Source: Macrosoma leucophasiata (taxonomy: Eukaryota > Arthropoda > Insecta > Lepidoptera > Hedylidae). From it: a DNA stretch of 64,000 nucleotides. The notes beneath the pieces are model-generated. The model saw nothing but the letters and a program-made list of their open reading frames with translations. It was not told where the DNA came from and searched no databases. The position numbers and the translations under genes are program-made. Shown here one piece after another: positions 12,305 to 23,957 of the stretch (its first letter is position 1; the number at the start of each line of letters is the position of its first letter). The stretch lies in NCBI GenBank assembly GCA_036365455.1, contig JAWQUS010000001.1:25451046-25515045 (forward strand), read 5' to 3'.

Positions 12305-12648
12305 ATGAGTAGCGGCGGTGACGTGTCCGTATCGTCCGAGGACTCGATGGAGTGGTCGGCGAGCTCGGCGGAGTCGGCCGCGTCGGCGGCGTCGGCGACG
12401 GCGGCGGAGGCGGGCGTCGGGGGCGAGCGCGGGTTCCGCGTGAGCGTGTGCCTGAAGCGATACTTCTCGGACCGGCGCGCGCGCTGCTACGTGTGGTGCG
12501 AGGCGCGGCGCGGGCGGCGCGTGCGCTGGCTGGAGCGGCGCCTGCGGCGGCTGTTCGCGCTGCGCGGGCCGCTGTGCCTGGCCGTGCGCGGCCACCTGCT
12601 GCCCGCCGCCGAGCCGCTCGCGCTGCTGCGGCCCCGGGACTTGCTCCG
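12305..12648 (+). CDS. Coilin-like protein, exon 1
   Basis: Starts at ATG 12305 (MSSGGDVSVSS) and, after a Ser/Ala-rich leader, encodes FRVSVCLKRYFSDRRARCYV, WLERRLRRLFAL and HLLPAAEPLALLRPRDLL. The order and spacing match the N-terminal self-association domain of coilin, scaffold of nuclear Cajal bodies (a ubiquitin-like fold ending ...LLPPAES..L.R..D.LRV). The exon ends with CG before GTTGGT at 12649. Joining to the A that opens exon 2 restores an Arg codon followed by Val, the LRV expected at this point. Strong GC contrast with the flanks. The identification rests on pattern, not a database hit. Confidence 0.7.
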
Positions 12649-14698
12649 GTTGGTGTTCCCCCCGTCTTTCACTATTATCTCCATTCAGATAAACTTGGTG
12701 CAGATGGTAAACAAACATCCCTCGGTCACAAACTATGATATTCCAGAACAATTACACACTGCAATTGATGGAGCACACTAGTTAATAACACATTATTAAT
12801 CAATGTGTAATACATTGATTTTCATTAAAAAACAGTGTAAATTCACTTAGTAAATTACATTAATTTACAATTTTCGTAATTGACATCATTTCAACTTTGA
12901 CATGTTTCTTTATTTTTATTTTCTGAGTTCAAATATATATTTTTTGTATTTTTTATTCCTTAATTTCTGTGAAAAAAAAAATAAAACGGAAAAACATGTG
13001 ATGACGTCACTTATATGGTGGAATGAAGTAGTTACCATTGCCTATCTTTAGATTTTTTTTTTTTCTTCCTCGTTGTATTTGCAATCAGTTTGGTAAAACT
13101 TTAAGCAAATTTGTTGTGAGGCGTAGGATGTGAAGCGTGCCCTCCAGTGAGAGCATCTACTTATAATGTTGCCTCCAATTGGCTGTCAGGGGGATGTTGA
13201 CAATATGTCCTTTCTTTTGAGTCGCTTACGGTAGGATAGTGTGGTCAGCCTAGTGGCCAGCTTGTTAGAATGCATTTCAAGCCTATCCCGATATCTCCGA
13301 GTGGTATTGTGTATTTCCTCCTTATAACATTGTATTTTGTGTAGTCTGGTCTGAAAATGGTCATAACGCCATCTAGTTCATCACAGACATACTAAGACAA
13401 CATTATCAATGTATTCCATACCACGCATATTTGGATTACATAATTTATTAAAAGTTTTAATTTGTATAAAAACAAAATTTAAATAATTACAAATTAAATA
13501 TTAAAAATATTAATTAAATATAACCAGAAAACATAATTAAAATATTATTTGGTGAATTTCATTAGCATTGTTGCTGACAGTCTAAAAGACGTGGATCAGG
13601 GGCCGGTAAAGAGGAAGGTCTGAGAGGTTATTAAGACGTCATCTGTGACATCTGTCATTTGTTTTTTTCTCGGCCGGAGCTGATAGTGGCGACGAGCTCA
13701 AAATAATGAAGAGGCGAAAAGCCTTAAATATTTTAGCCATCATGGCCTAAATGTCTATTAAATAGGTTTTTTTATCATCAATTGAGGTAAGATCTTCAAT
13801 AATCTTTGGATATTTTCTCGTTCACATGTCGATTTGAGAAATGATGATTTCATTTTGGGTTGTTTGTTGCAGCCAGTTTCCCTAATGTCGGGAGGAGTTG
13901 GGATGCAGAGGCTTTATTCTGTTATGAGATATTAGCGAAAAGTCCTCATAAGTAATTATTTCCACTTCCACAAGTTTTGTATAGGGAGGCTGTTTGATTC
14001 ATGTTGAGTTTGGTACTAGATTCTTCATGAACCAAACAGAGATAATGCGGATTGTCACCAGTGTGATTTTGTTTCAGATGCGGGTTTTATTTATCTAAAT
14101 TATTTTTATTTCTTTAAATATTTCCTACATTTCTTATTCCTTTTGGTTAGGTTTCATAATTTAGCATAGGGGTATATTTAACATGGGGAATTCTCACCTT
14201 ACATTTTAGGTACGGATCATTCTTGGAATATTTTTTCCTTCCCCAATTATGGTGTTAGATAGATTTTAGGCATGCTTAAATTAGGAGGATTCTGACTGAC
14301 CTCTGGATGCGGGGTGTGACCGGTTACCCTGAAACCTAGTGGAGTAGATAATACTGGATCCCTCCGTAAGCTGTCTACTAAGGTACCATCTTAAGGATTT
14401 GTAGAAAGGATTAGGGTTACCGGCATTACCATGCCCGGGGACAGGTAATTAAGTAAAGTATAAATTAAATTAAAAAAGGAGCAGTAATCGTCACCACTCG
14501 AACCCATTTGATATTCACAACCCTGTTTTCTTGACAGTTTGGTACTGCATCACATTGGTAAAAAACATGTAATAATAATTTGTAAGTTACAATTTAAAAA
14601 CATATAGATTAAATAACAATAATAAATAAATATCAGTGTACCAAACAAACAGCTTTTTATTCATTCTTCATTAACAAAACCGTGTATTACCAAGTAAT
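12649..14698. other. First part of the coilin-like intron (transposon debris)
   Basis: Holds a repeat shared with 8867-9030, a segment at 12890-13050 that recurs inverted at 22940-23090, and at 13051-13330 a Jockey-type 3' region like 4501-4800. The rest is AT-rich with no coding family seen. Confidence 0.5.
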
Positions 14699-15915
14699 TC
14701 ATAAATATTCTGCGAGCCCGGTTACCAGCCGGCTTTCATCCTTTACAGTAGTCATTTCAGGATGATCGTGAATTTCATTATTGGTGGCAAACCAGGGTGC
14801 ATTACATATAGTTCGCAGGATGGTATTTTGCATCCTTTGCAGTATGGAGATGTTAGAGGTACTACAGCTTCCCCATAATTGTATTCCATATGTCCAGATA
14901 GGTCTGAGGATAGACCTGTATATTAACAACTTGTTGTCAGTTGACAATTTGCTGTTTCGGCCTAGTAACCAGTGTAGGCACTTGTAGCGAATCTTAAGTT
15001 CTTCCCTTTTCATTTTTATGTGGTGTTGCCAAGTGAGCCGGCGATCTAGATGCAGACCTAGATATCTGACGCAGTCTTTTTGGGGTAATACATTATTCTG
15101 TAGAGACACGGGTGGACAATTGCCTTTTCTTAGTGTGAATGTTATTTGCACTGACTTAGAGGCACTGACTTTTTTTCTCCATTTCTGTAGCCATGCAGAT
15201 ATCTGGTCAAGTCCTGTTTGTAGGTGTGATGTGGCGGTATGGGGATTTTCATGACTAGCCATAATGGCGGTGTCGTCGGCAAATGTTGCAGTCGTAACCT
15301 CATCCGTGACTGGTAGGTCAGATGTGTATATTGAGCAAAGTACTGGACCCAGTATAGAGCCCTGTGGAACTCCAGCTTCTAGGTTGTAAAATTTTGAGGT
15401 GGTGTCATTCTGTTTAACTTGGAACAATTTTTCCGTCAGATAGGATTTCAGGAGAAGATAGTAGCTGTGAGGTAGACAATTTTTAATTTTCAGCAATAGG
15501 TCATTGTGCCAGACACGGTCAAAGGCATGTTGCACATCCAAAAACACTGAGGCACAGTATTTTTTTCCTCTAACGTTTTCCTTATTTTGTCACAAACTCT
15601 GTGTACTTGTTCAACAGTAGAATGTTGCTGTCTAAACCCAAACTGGTGGTCTGGTATAGTCTTATTAGCTACTAGATGAGGCTGTAATCTGCGGAGTAAG
15701 AGCCTCTCAAAGACTTTTGATAGAATAGGCAACAAGCTGATAGGTCTGTACGATGTTATTTCATCTGCTGGTTTACCAGTTTTGTGTGTCATCAAAATTT
15801 GTGAAACCTTCCATAACAGTGGAAAGTGTTGTACTCTCAGGTACGCCATATTACGCCGTACGCCATATTTGATTACCTTTTGTGCCAAGTTTATCTGAAT
15901 GGGGTCAATCTTCAC
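14699..15915 (-). pseudogene. Jockey-type LINE reverse transcriptase, frameshifted
   Basis: Two overlapping minus-strand frames, 15915-15490 then 15547-14699, together cover most of an RT domain. ITSYRPISLLPILSKVFERL and DHQFGFRQQHST lie in the first; DVQHAFDRVWHND, GVPQGSILGPVLCSIYTSDL and TFADDTAIMASHEN (catalytic FADD) in the second. A single shift around 15540 separates them. The thumb and start of the C-terminal region follow (YLGLHLDRRLTW). The 5' part (endonuclease, ORF1) is missing, so this is a 5'-truncated dead copy in the coilin-like intron. Confidence 0.85.
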
Positions 15916-16432
15916 ACAAGAGTTTCATCCCAAACTGCATCCTAAGAAATCCGTCGATATATTGTTTTCGAGTTACCCGAGACCAATGATAAAGTACTAG
16001 ATTGGCAATTTACGGCAACGACGCGTAGCCACTTCGAAGATGCCCACAGGCATATCTGACCTCAGTTCGCTGCTTGACATGAAGTGCGACAGACGCGTCA
16101 CGCTCGTCCGTCAAACTTACCTATAATTCCGAAATGTGTTGTTAAAAATGTGTATCATGATCCGAAAAGAATGATAATGCAAGTGGCATTACTTTTCACG
16201 AATAAGTTCGCATAATTTTAATCACATTGCCTAAATTACATTAGAAAACAAAATAAATAAATACATCGTGCATATTTTTTTCCATCGGTGTTGCTAGTAA
16301 AACAATTTGAATTTTTCCCCTCTTTTTAGGGAGTAAAGTTAATGAAAGAAGACTAATTCTTGTACTTTTTGGACAATAACACACGCGAGTGAACTTAGGA
16401 AATTAAAGAAAAATAAACGGAAAGAGAAATTT
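15916..16432. other. Intronic spacer
   Basis: No coding or repeat family recognised. Confidence 0.35.
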
Positions 16433-16562
16433 GACTTCGGGCAGGAATCGAACCTGCGACCTCAGGATAACCAGCCGCTTTACCACTAAGCTTGTGGGAC
16501 TTCGGTAGCTTAGTGGTAGTCTGGTAATCCTGAGGTCGCAGGTTCGATTCCTGCCCGGAGTC
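16433..16562. mobile_element. Head-to-head pair of tRNA-derived SINE heads (palindrome)
   Basis: The plus strand 16498-16562 reads TTCGGTAGCTTAGTGGTAG (A box) and later GCAGGTTCGATTCCTGC (B box). The minus strand 16497-16433 carries nearly the same tRNA-like head. The two meet at a short centre (about TGTGGGAC), and the mirrored similarity extends outward into AAATTT...TTTCTTTCCGTTT on both sides. Confidence 0.8.
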
Positions 16563-16604
16563 AAATTTTTCTTTCCGTTTCTTTCTTTAATTTCTAAAGA
16601 CTGA

Positions 16605-16745
16605 TTCTATTCTGCCAGTGACCGAATGAATAATACATAATTATTTGTCCAGCTAAAATCTTTTGTTAGTACGTGTAAAGGATCTCAACTGCAAGTTGTC
16701 ACCTCAGATCGTGTTCACGCACTAACAAAAGATTTACGAGTGACT
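16605..16745. mobile_element. Half copy of the palindromic MITE
   Basis: Shares the end CAGTGACCGAAT, TTATTTGTCCAGCTA and ATCTTTTGTTAGTACGTG with 7370-7510, including the short internal inverted repeat (GATCTCAACTGCA...TGTCACCTCAGATC). The second half of the palindrome is absent. Confidence 0.65.
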
Positions 16746-17138
16746 ACCCTCGTATTACTTTCACACCGTTTGCACGGCTTCGAGCTCTATCATTGGAGCT
16801 CTACCTTCCCACCAATGCCACTAACGACACCAACACCGCCAATATCACCAACGCCACAAACGCGATCAACGCCACCAGTGCCGCCAACGACACCATGCCA
16901 CCAACGCTTCAAAGCCACCAATGCCACTAACAACATCAACGCCATAAATGCCGCGTTTTTTTGGTATCTGTTACTCTTGTATCAGTTTTTTGAAAAAAAA
17001 AATATGTACAGACACTCGATTTTTACTGTTTTATTATATTATTATTATTATAGTAAAGAATGAATATGATCATCGAATTTTACCGTCGTTCACCTTTATA
17101 CGATTTTTCTACTAACATAAGTACGTTAACGTTTAATT

Positions 17139-18550
17139 TTACGACAGTAAAAGTTCGTTCGAAATCGGCCACACTCCAATTCTATTTATTTGTATGTAGG
17201 TTTGTATGTATGTATAAATGTATGGATTAAAGTAGCCGAGTTGGATTCGGCGAATGACTTCTTTCTCGAAGTTCGACCTGCCTAGTGCTATGGTTTGTTC
17301 TAAATAGACATTCGGCGACAACTTCGAGGATCGACTTCCCAACGGACACTGGAGTGGGCGATACAAGGTTATTGAACATGACCTTGATCTTATCAATGTT
17401 CATTTTAAGGCCCACTCTCCGGGACACTCGATTGAGGTCTTCGAGCATTGTGCTGAGATCTTCCAGCGACTCTGCCATGACTATGATATCGTCGGCAAGC
17501 CGAACGTGAGTGATGTATTCGCCGTTGACATTGATGCCTAGTCCTTGCCATTCCAGGAGCTTGAAGGCGTCTTCCGTTGCTTTGGTGAGGAGCAGAGGAG
17601 AAATTACATCCTCACTGTCTTACTCCCCTCTGCAAAGGAATCGCCTTTCGGCGCTTGCAGAAGCTCTGTCGTGATTCTGTCCTATCCAGGCGTCTTGTTG
17701 TTCTTAAGTTGTTTGAGGGCCATCCTAATTTCTTACAGGCTGATATCTTCGGTATAGTGTCGGGTTAATTTGGCCCTCGGGTCTCTGACTAAATCAGAGG
17801 CAGGTTGTGCGACCGAGGTATATAACTGCACATAGAACCTCTCCATCTCCCGCAATACCTCAGGCTTAGCCGACGCTAAACTGCCATTCTCTGTCTTCAG
17901 CTGCATCAGCCGACTCTGTCCAATAGACAGATCCCTTGCAAACACTTTGGAGCCTTTGTTTCGCTCTATCGTTTCCTCAATACATTTTGTGTTGAAGGAT
18001 CTGATTTCGTGCCCCAATGATTGTTGATTCTGTCTATTCTGTTAAAGAAGAAAGGAGAAACAAAAGAACAAAGAACCCTCCCGGTAGAAGAACAAGTTGC
18101 CAAAATTCAGGGTTATCGTGTCCTCTCCCTCTTTACGGACTTCAGATAAACCTAAGATATCCCAGTGCAACTTGTTCAATTCTTCTTCCAGCTCAGCAAT
18201 TTTCTCGTCTGTCCTTAACGTGCTTGTATTGTATGTTACCAGTGATAACCTACGTCGGTTTTCCGTTGTGCATGCCGAAGTCGTTTGACGGAAGCGACTC
18301 ACCCGGAGATTCTTAGCACCTCTGTCCAGTGCTCGACTAGCGCCTATCTACGCCGATTTTATTGCTGGAGCCGCCGGGCACTTGGGACCTTTCCTTCGTC
18401 TGCATTTCCATCTTGGGGGGTTTACACCATAACCCGCTACGCTGGTCCAGTGCGTGTTGGCAGGTCGCCAGAGCCTCGTTTGTTGTGCAGCATGGTGCAC
18501 CACGTACATGTGAGGTTGGCTGGAGACTCCATGGTGTTGTTTGAGTGAGA
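17139..18550 (-). pseudogene. RTE-clade LINE relic
   Basis: Reading the minus strand: 18302-18042 encodes RRLSLVTYNTSTLRTDEKI and WDILGLSEVRKEG (start of an RTE-type endonuclease). 18017-17733 encodes linker sequence (HYTEDISL). 17620-17230 encodes VISPLLLTKATEDAFKLLEW, GEYITHVRLADDIIVMAESL (catalytic LADD) and VGLKMNIDKIKVM. Parts of the endonuclease and RT are deleted and the frame shifts several times. The sequence up to about 18550 looks like its 5' leader. It sits in the intron of the coilin-like gene. Confidence 0.8.
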
Positions 18551-18734
18551 CCTCTTACACCCCCTTTATTTGTTCGTCTTATGTAAATGTTTACAATGCC
18601 AATGTTTACTTATATGTCTCGAAGCGATGTTACTTAGTCTACTTTTGTAACTGAAATAAAAAATATTTGATGGTCAAACAAAACATGATCCGTTAACAAA
18701 CTGAAACATTCATTTAGTATTTTTCTTTTTTCAG

Positions 18735-19404
18735 AGTCATCCCACTACCCGACGACGGCGGTTCGGAAAAGGAAGATATCGTTCGTGGGCAACACTCGAA
18801 GACGGCACATCCCCTCTCTCGGTCACAGAAACGGAACGAGAACACGGAGGTTTCGGCTCCGTCGAGGGAACCCAGCGACCCCGGTCGCGACAACGACACG
18901 ATCGACTTCGCATCCCCTTCCACCGGACCCATCGACGCGTCCTTCGCGACGCACACGGCGGACCCCGCCCAGAGTTTCGGCAAAAAAGAGGCATCGAACG
19001 GAAGGAGCCGGACCGCCCCCGAAGAGGGCGATGATCACCTGACTCAAGTGAAGAGGCGAGCTTTGGCCATGCTGGACGAGCGGTACGCGGCGGACGAGTG
19101 GGGGGAGGCGGAGGCGGTGGACGACGCGGAGGCGCCGCCCGCGGCGAAGCGCGCGCGCCGCCGAGGGAGGCGCCGCCGCCGCCGTAGTGCCTCGCCCGAG
19201 CCTTCATCCGCACAACCACCCGCGCCCGCGCCCGCGCCCGCGCCCGCACCCGCGCCCGCACCCGCGCCCGCGCCCTCCCCCGCGCCCGCACCCGCACCAG
19301 TCCCTGCGGACGACGTCGGCAACGAGGCGCCGGTACTTCGGAACGGATCCGTCAGTCCGCGTCCGCCTCGCATCATTCGCCCTCTCCTCTCGTCTAATGT
19401 TTGA
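18735..19404 (+). CDS. Coilin-like protein, exon 2 (terminal as seen)
   Basis: A pyrimidine-rich acceptor ending TTTTTTCAG (18734) opens an exon that stays in frame with exon 1 for 222 codons to TGA at 19404. It begins VIPLPDDGGSEKEDIVRG, continues with charged, Ser-rich, disordered sequence, then KRRALAMLDERYAADEW and a very basic run (AKRARRRGRRRRRRSASPE, a likely nuclear signal), a Pro-Ala repeat (about 19219-19300) and a short tail. The predicted protein is 337 residues. Animal coilins end in a Tudor-like domain; none is seen here, so a further exon, a divergent form or a truncated gene are possible. Confidence 0.65.
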
Positions 19405-20126
19405 TTTATCTCTTTTATTTTTCAACTGATATAATAAAATTTTAATGTCAAAATAAAAAAAACCGGTCAAATGCGAGTCGGACTCGCGCACGAAGAGTTC
19501 CCGTACCGTCTTCTATAAAAGAAAATAATATTAAAAATATGAAAATAAAAACACTGTTATTCTATCTACCCTTAACATTTTTATTTTTAGTAAGTATTTG
19601 TTGTTATAGAGGTAACAGAAATACTTAATTTGTAAACATTTCAGCTTTCCAGCTATCACTGTTTATGAGATACAGCCTGATGACACACAGACAAACAGCG
19701 GAGGCTTAATTATTGGGTCCCGTTTTTACCTTTTAAAGGTACGGAATCCTAACTAGCGGACCATGCGAGTTGAGTCGGTCGGTTAGTTTCCTTCCCTAGT
19801 CAAATAAAAAATGATACAAATAAACGAGAAATTGTATTTGATCCTATTATTGAGAAGAGAATACAAATATTACGGGAAAATATTATGCCTAAACCTTTAT
19901 ACAACATGTAACGGGAATAATGCACACTATCGAATACCTCCATTAGAAAATCGTGTTATAATCATAATACATGAACTGAAATTAAATGATTATGTATTTA
20001 ACATTTTTTATTTAAGTCTTTAATTTGCACGAACAGTATGCACACAATTTATTTTTTTAAAATATTATTTATAGTAAATAGCACGTCTCAACGAGTTCTG
20101 ACAAACTTGTTGAGACTAGCATTTTA
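19405..20126. other. Spacer with a dispersed insect repeat
   Basis: Directly after the coilin-like stop, AACCGGTCAAATGCGAGTC (19463) and a terminal region near 19740 resemble a dispersed repeat common in insect genomes. Otherwise AT-rich and non-coding. Polyadenylation-type AATAAA occurs at about 19433. Confidence 0.45.
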
Positions 20127-21727
20127 TTTTGGATTAGAGCTGAGTCGATCGCGAGCGATAGAATCACTTTGATTGAATCACGATCCAAACACAAGTAATC
20201 GAGTCGTGACGTACAAAAAAAGTCGATCATTTGGATCCTTTGGGTCATTGGGTACTTTGTTTCTCGTGAACTCTATTATAATACTCATAAAGTACACTTC
20301 AGTTTGTTTACAGTTTCATCGATCATGCTCCCCTGCACCATGTCATCTAACTGTAAAATTTATGCGCTACCAAAATTTTGTTTCATTTTGTCGTGTATGA
20401 TACCGCGTATGACAAAACGAGACAAAGGTAAAAGCGATGCAGTTTATGGTGACAAAGAAAGGTCATGGTACAGGCGTTGATCATATTTTATTTCTTTCTT
20501 TCACATGGTTCCACGTAAGTGTGTCACTTTCCAACGGAGAAGGATACTAAAACGAATTGTAATGTTCTGTTTCACTCTAATACGGGCGATTAAAGTGAAA
20601 TAGAACATTACTTCGTTGTCCAATGGCGATCGCGAACCAATGGCAGCCAGCGCAGCGCGATGATCTTTTGCGATCGATATTTGTAAAATAGCGCCATCTA
20701 ATATAAAATGATAGAGTCGTTGGAAAGACTAGAATGATAGTTGATGAAATCCTTCACACATAATTCATTAGATGTCGTTAACAAATTCAAAATTAAAGAC
20801 ATCGAGCGTGTAGGCGATATTTATTTTGTAGAATAGCGCCATCTTACGTAAAATATTGATCATAATAAAGTTGTTAGAAAGACTAGAATGATAATTGATG
20901 AAATACTTTACACAAAAACCCATTACATATCGTTTTGATGTTTATTAAATTTCGGCAATAAAATAAATGCTTCGAATGTTGTGTGTGTTTGGTTGATTCC
21001 ACATTCTCTAAGTTTCCTACCACGTGAAGCATTTGGCCTGAAGACACATGCATAAAAACACTTCTATCATACTATTATAGTTAACATAGTTATGAAGTGG
21101 ATTAGGATTTTAAATTTTTAGCTAGTTTGATCTAAATTGCATGAATATTACACCATTCACAATAATTATGTTCATTTCATGAACATAATTAGGAACATTT
21201 CATATTTTTAACCTACATGTTTTATTACATTATTCAAAAGTTAATCCGACTAGGGTTTTCTAGTGTTAAACTAGTGTTTAACCATTTTTCGAAATTTTGT
21301 ACTTTTCATTCATAATTTCTACTTTGAAAGTAAGTGTATTCTAAAAAGACGTTTGCGCCATTTGACGTCACACATAGGGTGGAATGGCGATAGAACCATG
21401 GCCTTGTGCCGTGACCCTTTAAAAAAAATTGTAGATGTCACTGTCTTGTCGTTGTCAGCTTGTCAAACTCGATGTAGGGCTGTGATCTTTTTATTTTAAA
21501 AATATCAGTACCAGTCGATATATCGAAAAAAATATCGATATATCAATATAATTTAAAAAAAAAAATTGACCCTGCATGACGTCGATTAATCTCTTCCTTG
21601 ATCCAACTTCAAATAAAAAATATCAATATTATATCAACAGCCTAAGGGCTACGTCGTTGTTGAAGACTTTTAAACTTGTTTTTTTTTAAATAAATAAGTT
21701 CGTGGCAGCATTTCATAGACTTAGTAG

Positions 21728-22163
21728 TAGGGATGGCGATTCTTTCTGAAATCAATCAATGTTCGAATCGAAGTGTCCAAAATCCTTTGACAATTAAATC
21801 GACATTGAAAAAATCGATCTTCGATTATCGATCTATTTTTGATTTGGGATATGTAATACTAAACAAGGAAAACAGACGACCAAAAAAAAGCAACTCAACA
21901 GTGTTCTATGCTGGTATAACGCTTCCTATACTCACGTTTAAACGTTAAATCTTATGATCTGTATGTTTCAATGTCCCTATGTGAATTAACCAAAAAGATC
22001 GATCTTCGATTTTCCAGGGTATAGTATCGATTCACTAGATCAATCCGGTACTGTAGATCGATGTAAATAAATTATTATAATTATTTAAATAAGAACCGTA
22101 TTTTTGGTTCCTAAAGATCGCTTTTCCGATTAATCGATCTCAGGTCTCGGATCACCATCCCTA
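21728..22163. mobile_element. hAT-like MITE nested in the larger hAT element
   Basis: Ends TAGGGATGGCGATTC and GGATCACCATCCCTA are inverted copies with two mismatches. Flanks CTTAGTAG and CTTCCTAG are a plausible decayed 8-bp duplication (6/8). The interior has repeated ATCGATCTTCGAT motifs and no coding family. Confidence 0.65.
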
Positions 22164-22370
22164 CTTCCTAGTTTTATACTTTGACATTGACGTATCCGTA
22201 TCAATTTGACACATCTTGTCACAGAGTATGTAACAATAATGTTTTCATATTTTTATATTGTAAACGGGACTTAATCGCGTACTATTTTAATCGAAGTATT
22301 TACCTCGACACTCGACGTTTCGGCCGTAATGCAACGGCCGTGGTCACGAGTAGACTGCTGCTCCATGGTG

Positions 22371-22913
22371 TCATCGTCTCGTACCCGCGCCAGTTCTTCG
22401 AACTACCCGCGGTTGGTCGTCATTATTTCGATTCAATACATTAAGGTCCCGACACACAACACTCACAACATCCGATGATTTATCCGACGATACATCCCGA
22501 CGTCTACATTGCCCGATAACCGGATTCCACGAAACTGACAACCTATATCCATCCTCCCGGTTGAAATTTTTGTATTTTCTGATTTCAACCGCTTCACGTA
22601 CCATCCTATTATAGTAGTGACGTTCAGTGGAGAGGATTTTCGGGTTGTGAAGTTCGATCCAGTGGTTTGGTCCCGACTCCAGTAGATGCTCCGCGATCGC
22701 TGACTTGTTCACCTGGCGATTCTTAACTGCTGCTATGTGCTCCTTAATTCGCTCAGCTATCGTGCGCTTAGTTTGACCGATATAGGAACTACCGCAACTG
22801 CAGTCGACCTTATAAACACCAGGTGTTTGAAACGGTATCACATCCTTAGCCGTTCTCACAAAACCCGCGATCTTAGACGGTGGCATGAAAACGGTCTTGA
22901 TGGAAAAAAACAA
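22371..22913 (-). pseudogene. Penelope-like element GIY-YIG endonuclease
   Basis: The frame contains GVYKVDCSCGSSYIGQTKR followed by IAERIKEH, the GIY-YIG nuclease with the Cys-rich variant typical of Penelope-like retroelements. Downstream residues (SAIAEHLLESGPNHW, LSTERHYYNRMVREAVEI) fit the rest of that domain. The RT part is missing and no start is evident. It lies inside the hAT element 20135-23863. The direct flank 22290-22370, with ACGTTTCGGCCGTAATGCAA, may belong to the same retroelement. Confidence 0.8.
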
Positions 22914-22939
22914 ATTAATAATGTTTTCATATAAAAATA

Positions 22940-23090
22940 AGCAATGGTAACTACTTCATTCCACCATATAAGTGACGTCATCACATGTTTTTCCGTTTTA
23001 TTTTTTTTTCACAGAAATTAAGATATAAAAAAATACAAAAAATATATATTTGAACTCAGAAAAGAAAAACTAAGAAACGGTGTTTTTCTT
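22940..23090. repeat. Inverted copy of the 12890-13050 repeat
   Basis: Contains CTTCATTCCACCATATAAGT, TGACGTCATCACATGTTTTT and TATATATTTGAACTCAGAAA, each of which appears reverse-complemented around 12900-13030. A dispersed repeat; class unknown. Confidence 0.8.
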
Positions 23091-23957
23091 TTAGGGTCGT
23101 GTCTGAAATGTTGTCAATTTATTTTGATTGCTCGGGATGCTTGTATAACTCCGTAAAGAAAATTAAACCTATTACCTCCCACTCCGCTTACCATGTAGAT
23201 ACTTGTATTGCGAGTAGAATACCTACGTGAACTAGAATTTTGCATACATACAAATAAAAATAAACTGTAAAAAAAAATATCTGGGCGAATTGAGAACCAC
23301 CTCCTTTTTTTGGAGTCGGTTGAAAAATGAAACAATTTATACATATATAATATTTGTTGTGTCAAAAAACAGACAAATGGCATAATAGTGTGACCGGTAG
23401 GCTCGGGTTCAAATCCCAGCAAGTAATCTAAACACATTTTTTTTATATATTCGTTTTTATAAATCGTCAATTTGTAAATGTTGTTTATTCTATATCATTC
23501 GCATTGCATTCTTTGCAATAGCTTTACCGGTGCAGTTCCTGAATGCCGATTTTTTCCCTATAAATTAATCCTATTTACCAATAAAGTTTCAGAATGAAAT
23601 TAAAGTGAAATAATTGAATAATTAATTGAATTGTATTAAAATGAAAAATAGCCAGCGACATAATGTGTGGATCGCGGTCTCGAGTCTTGAATCCTTATCA
23701 GATGGGTCTCGAATCACGAGAATCATGAGCTACAGTATACGTTTGAGCGAAATCGAGTCGCGACCCAAATGACCCAAACGATCGAGTCATTTAGACTCGA
23801 TCACCTTGTCAATGGGTCGCGATCGACCCGAATCCCGACGAAGGAGTGATCGACTCAGGTCTATTTTGGATAGACGTTAGTCTCGTTTTTGTTTGTGTTT
23901 ACTATTCACCAAATGGGTGACCATAATTTTCTTAATTTTAATTAACTTTGGGACAAA

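Larger units (their letters stand above)
20135..23863. mobile_element. Large hAT-type transposon with 8-bp target duplication
   Basis: Left end TAGAGCTGAGTCGATC and right end GATCGACTCAGGTCTA are inverted copies with one mismatch. Both are flanked by TTTTGGAT (20127-20134 and 23864-23871). The ends carry further GATCGAGTC/GACTCGAT subterminal motifs. The TAG start and 8-bp duplication indicate hAT. No transposase is recognisable inside; the interior is occupied by later insertions, including a MITE and a Penelope relic. Confidence 0.85.

Noticed and set aside
12352..12751. Alternative frames in the coilin-like exon 1, including a minus-strand Arg/Pro/Gln-rich frame
   Set aside because: Composition effects of GC-rich codons; only the frame from 12305 matches a known domain and joins exon 2.
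18737..19376. Long minus-strand frames rich in Arg, Gly and Ala
   Set aside because: Shadows of the GC-rich coilin-like exon 2 on the opposite strand; the plus-strand frame has the splice acceptor and the continuity with exon 1.
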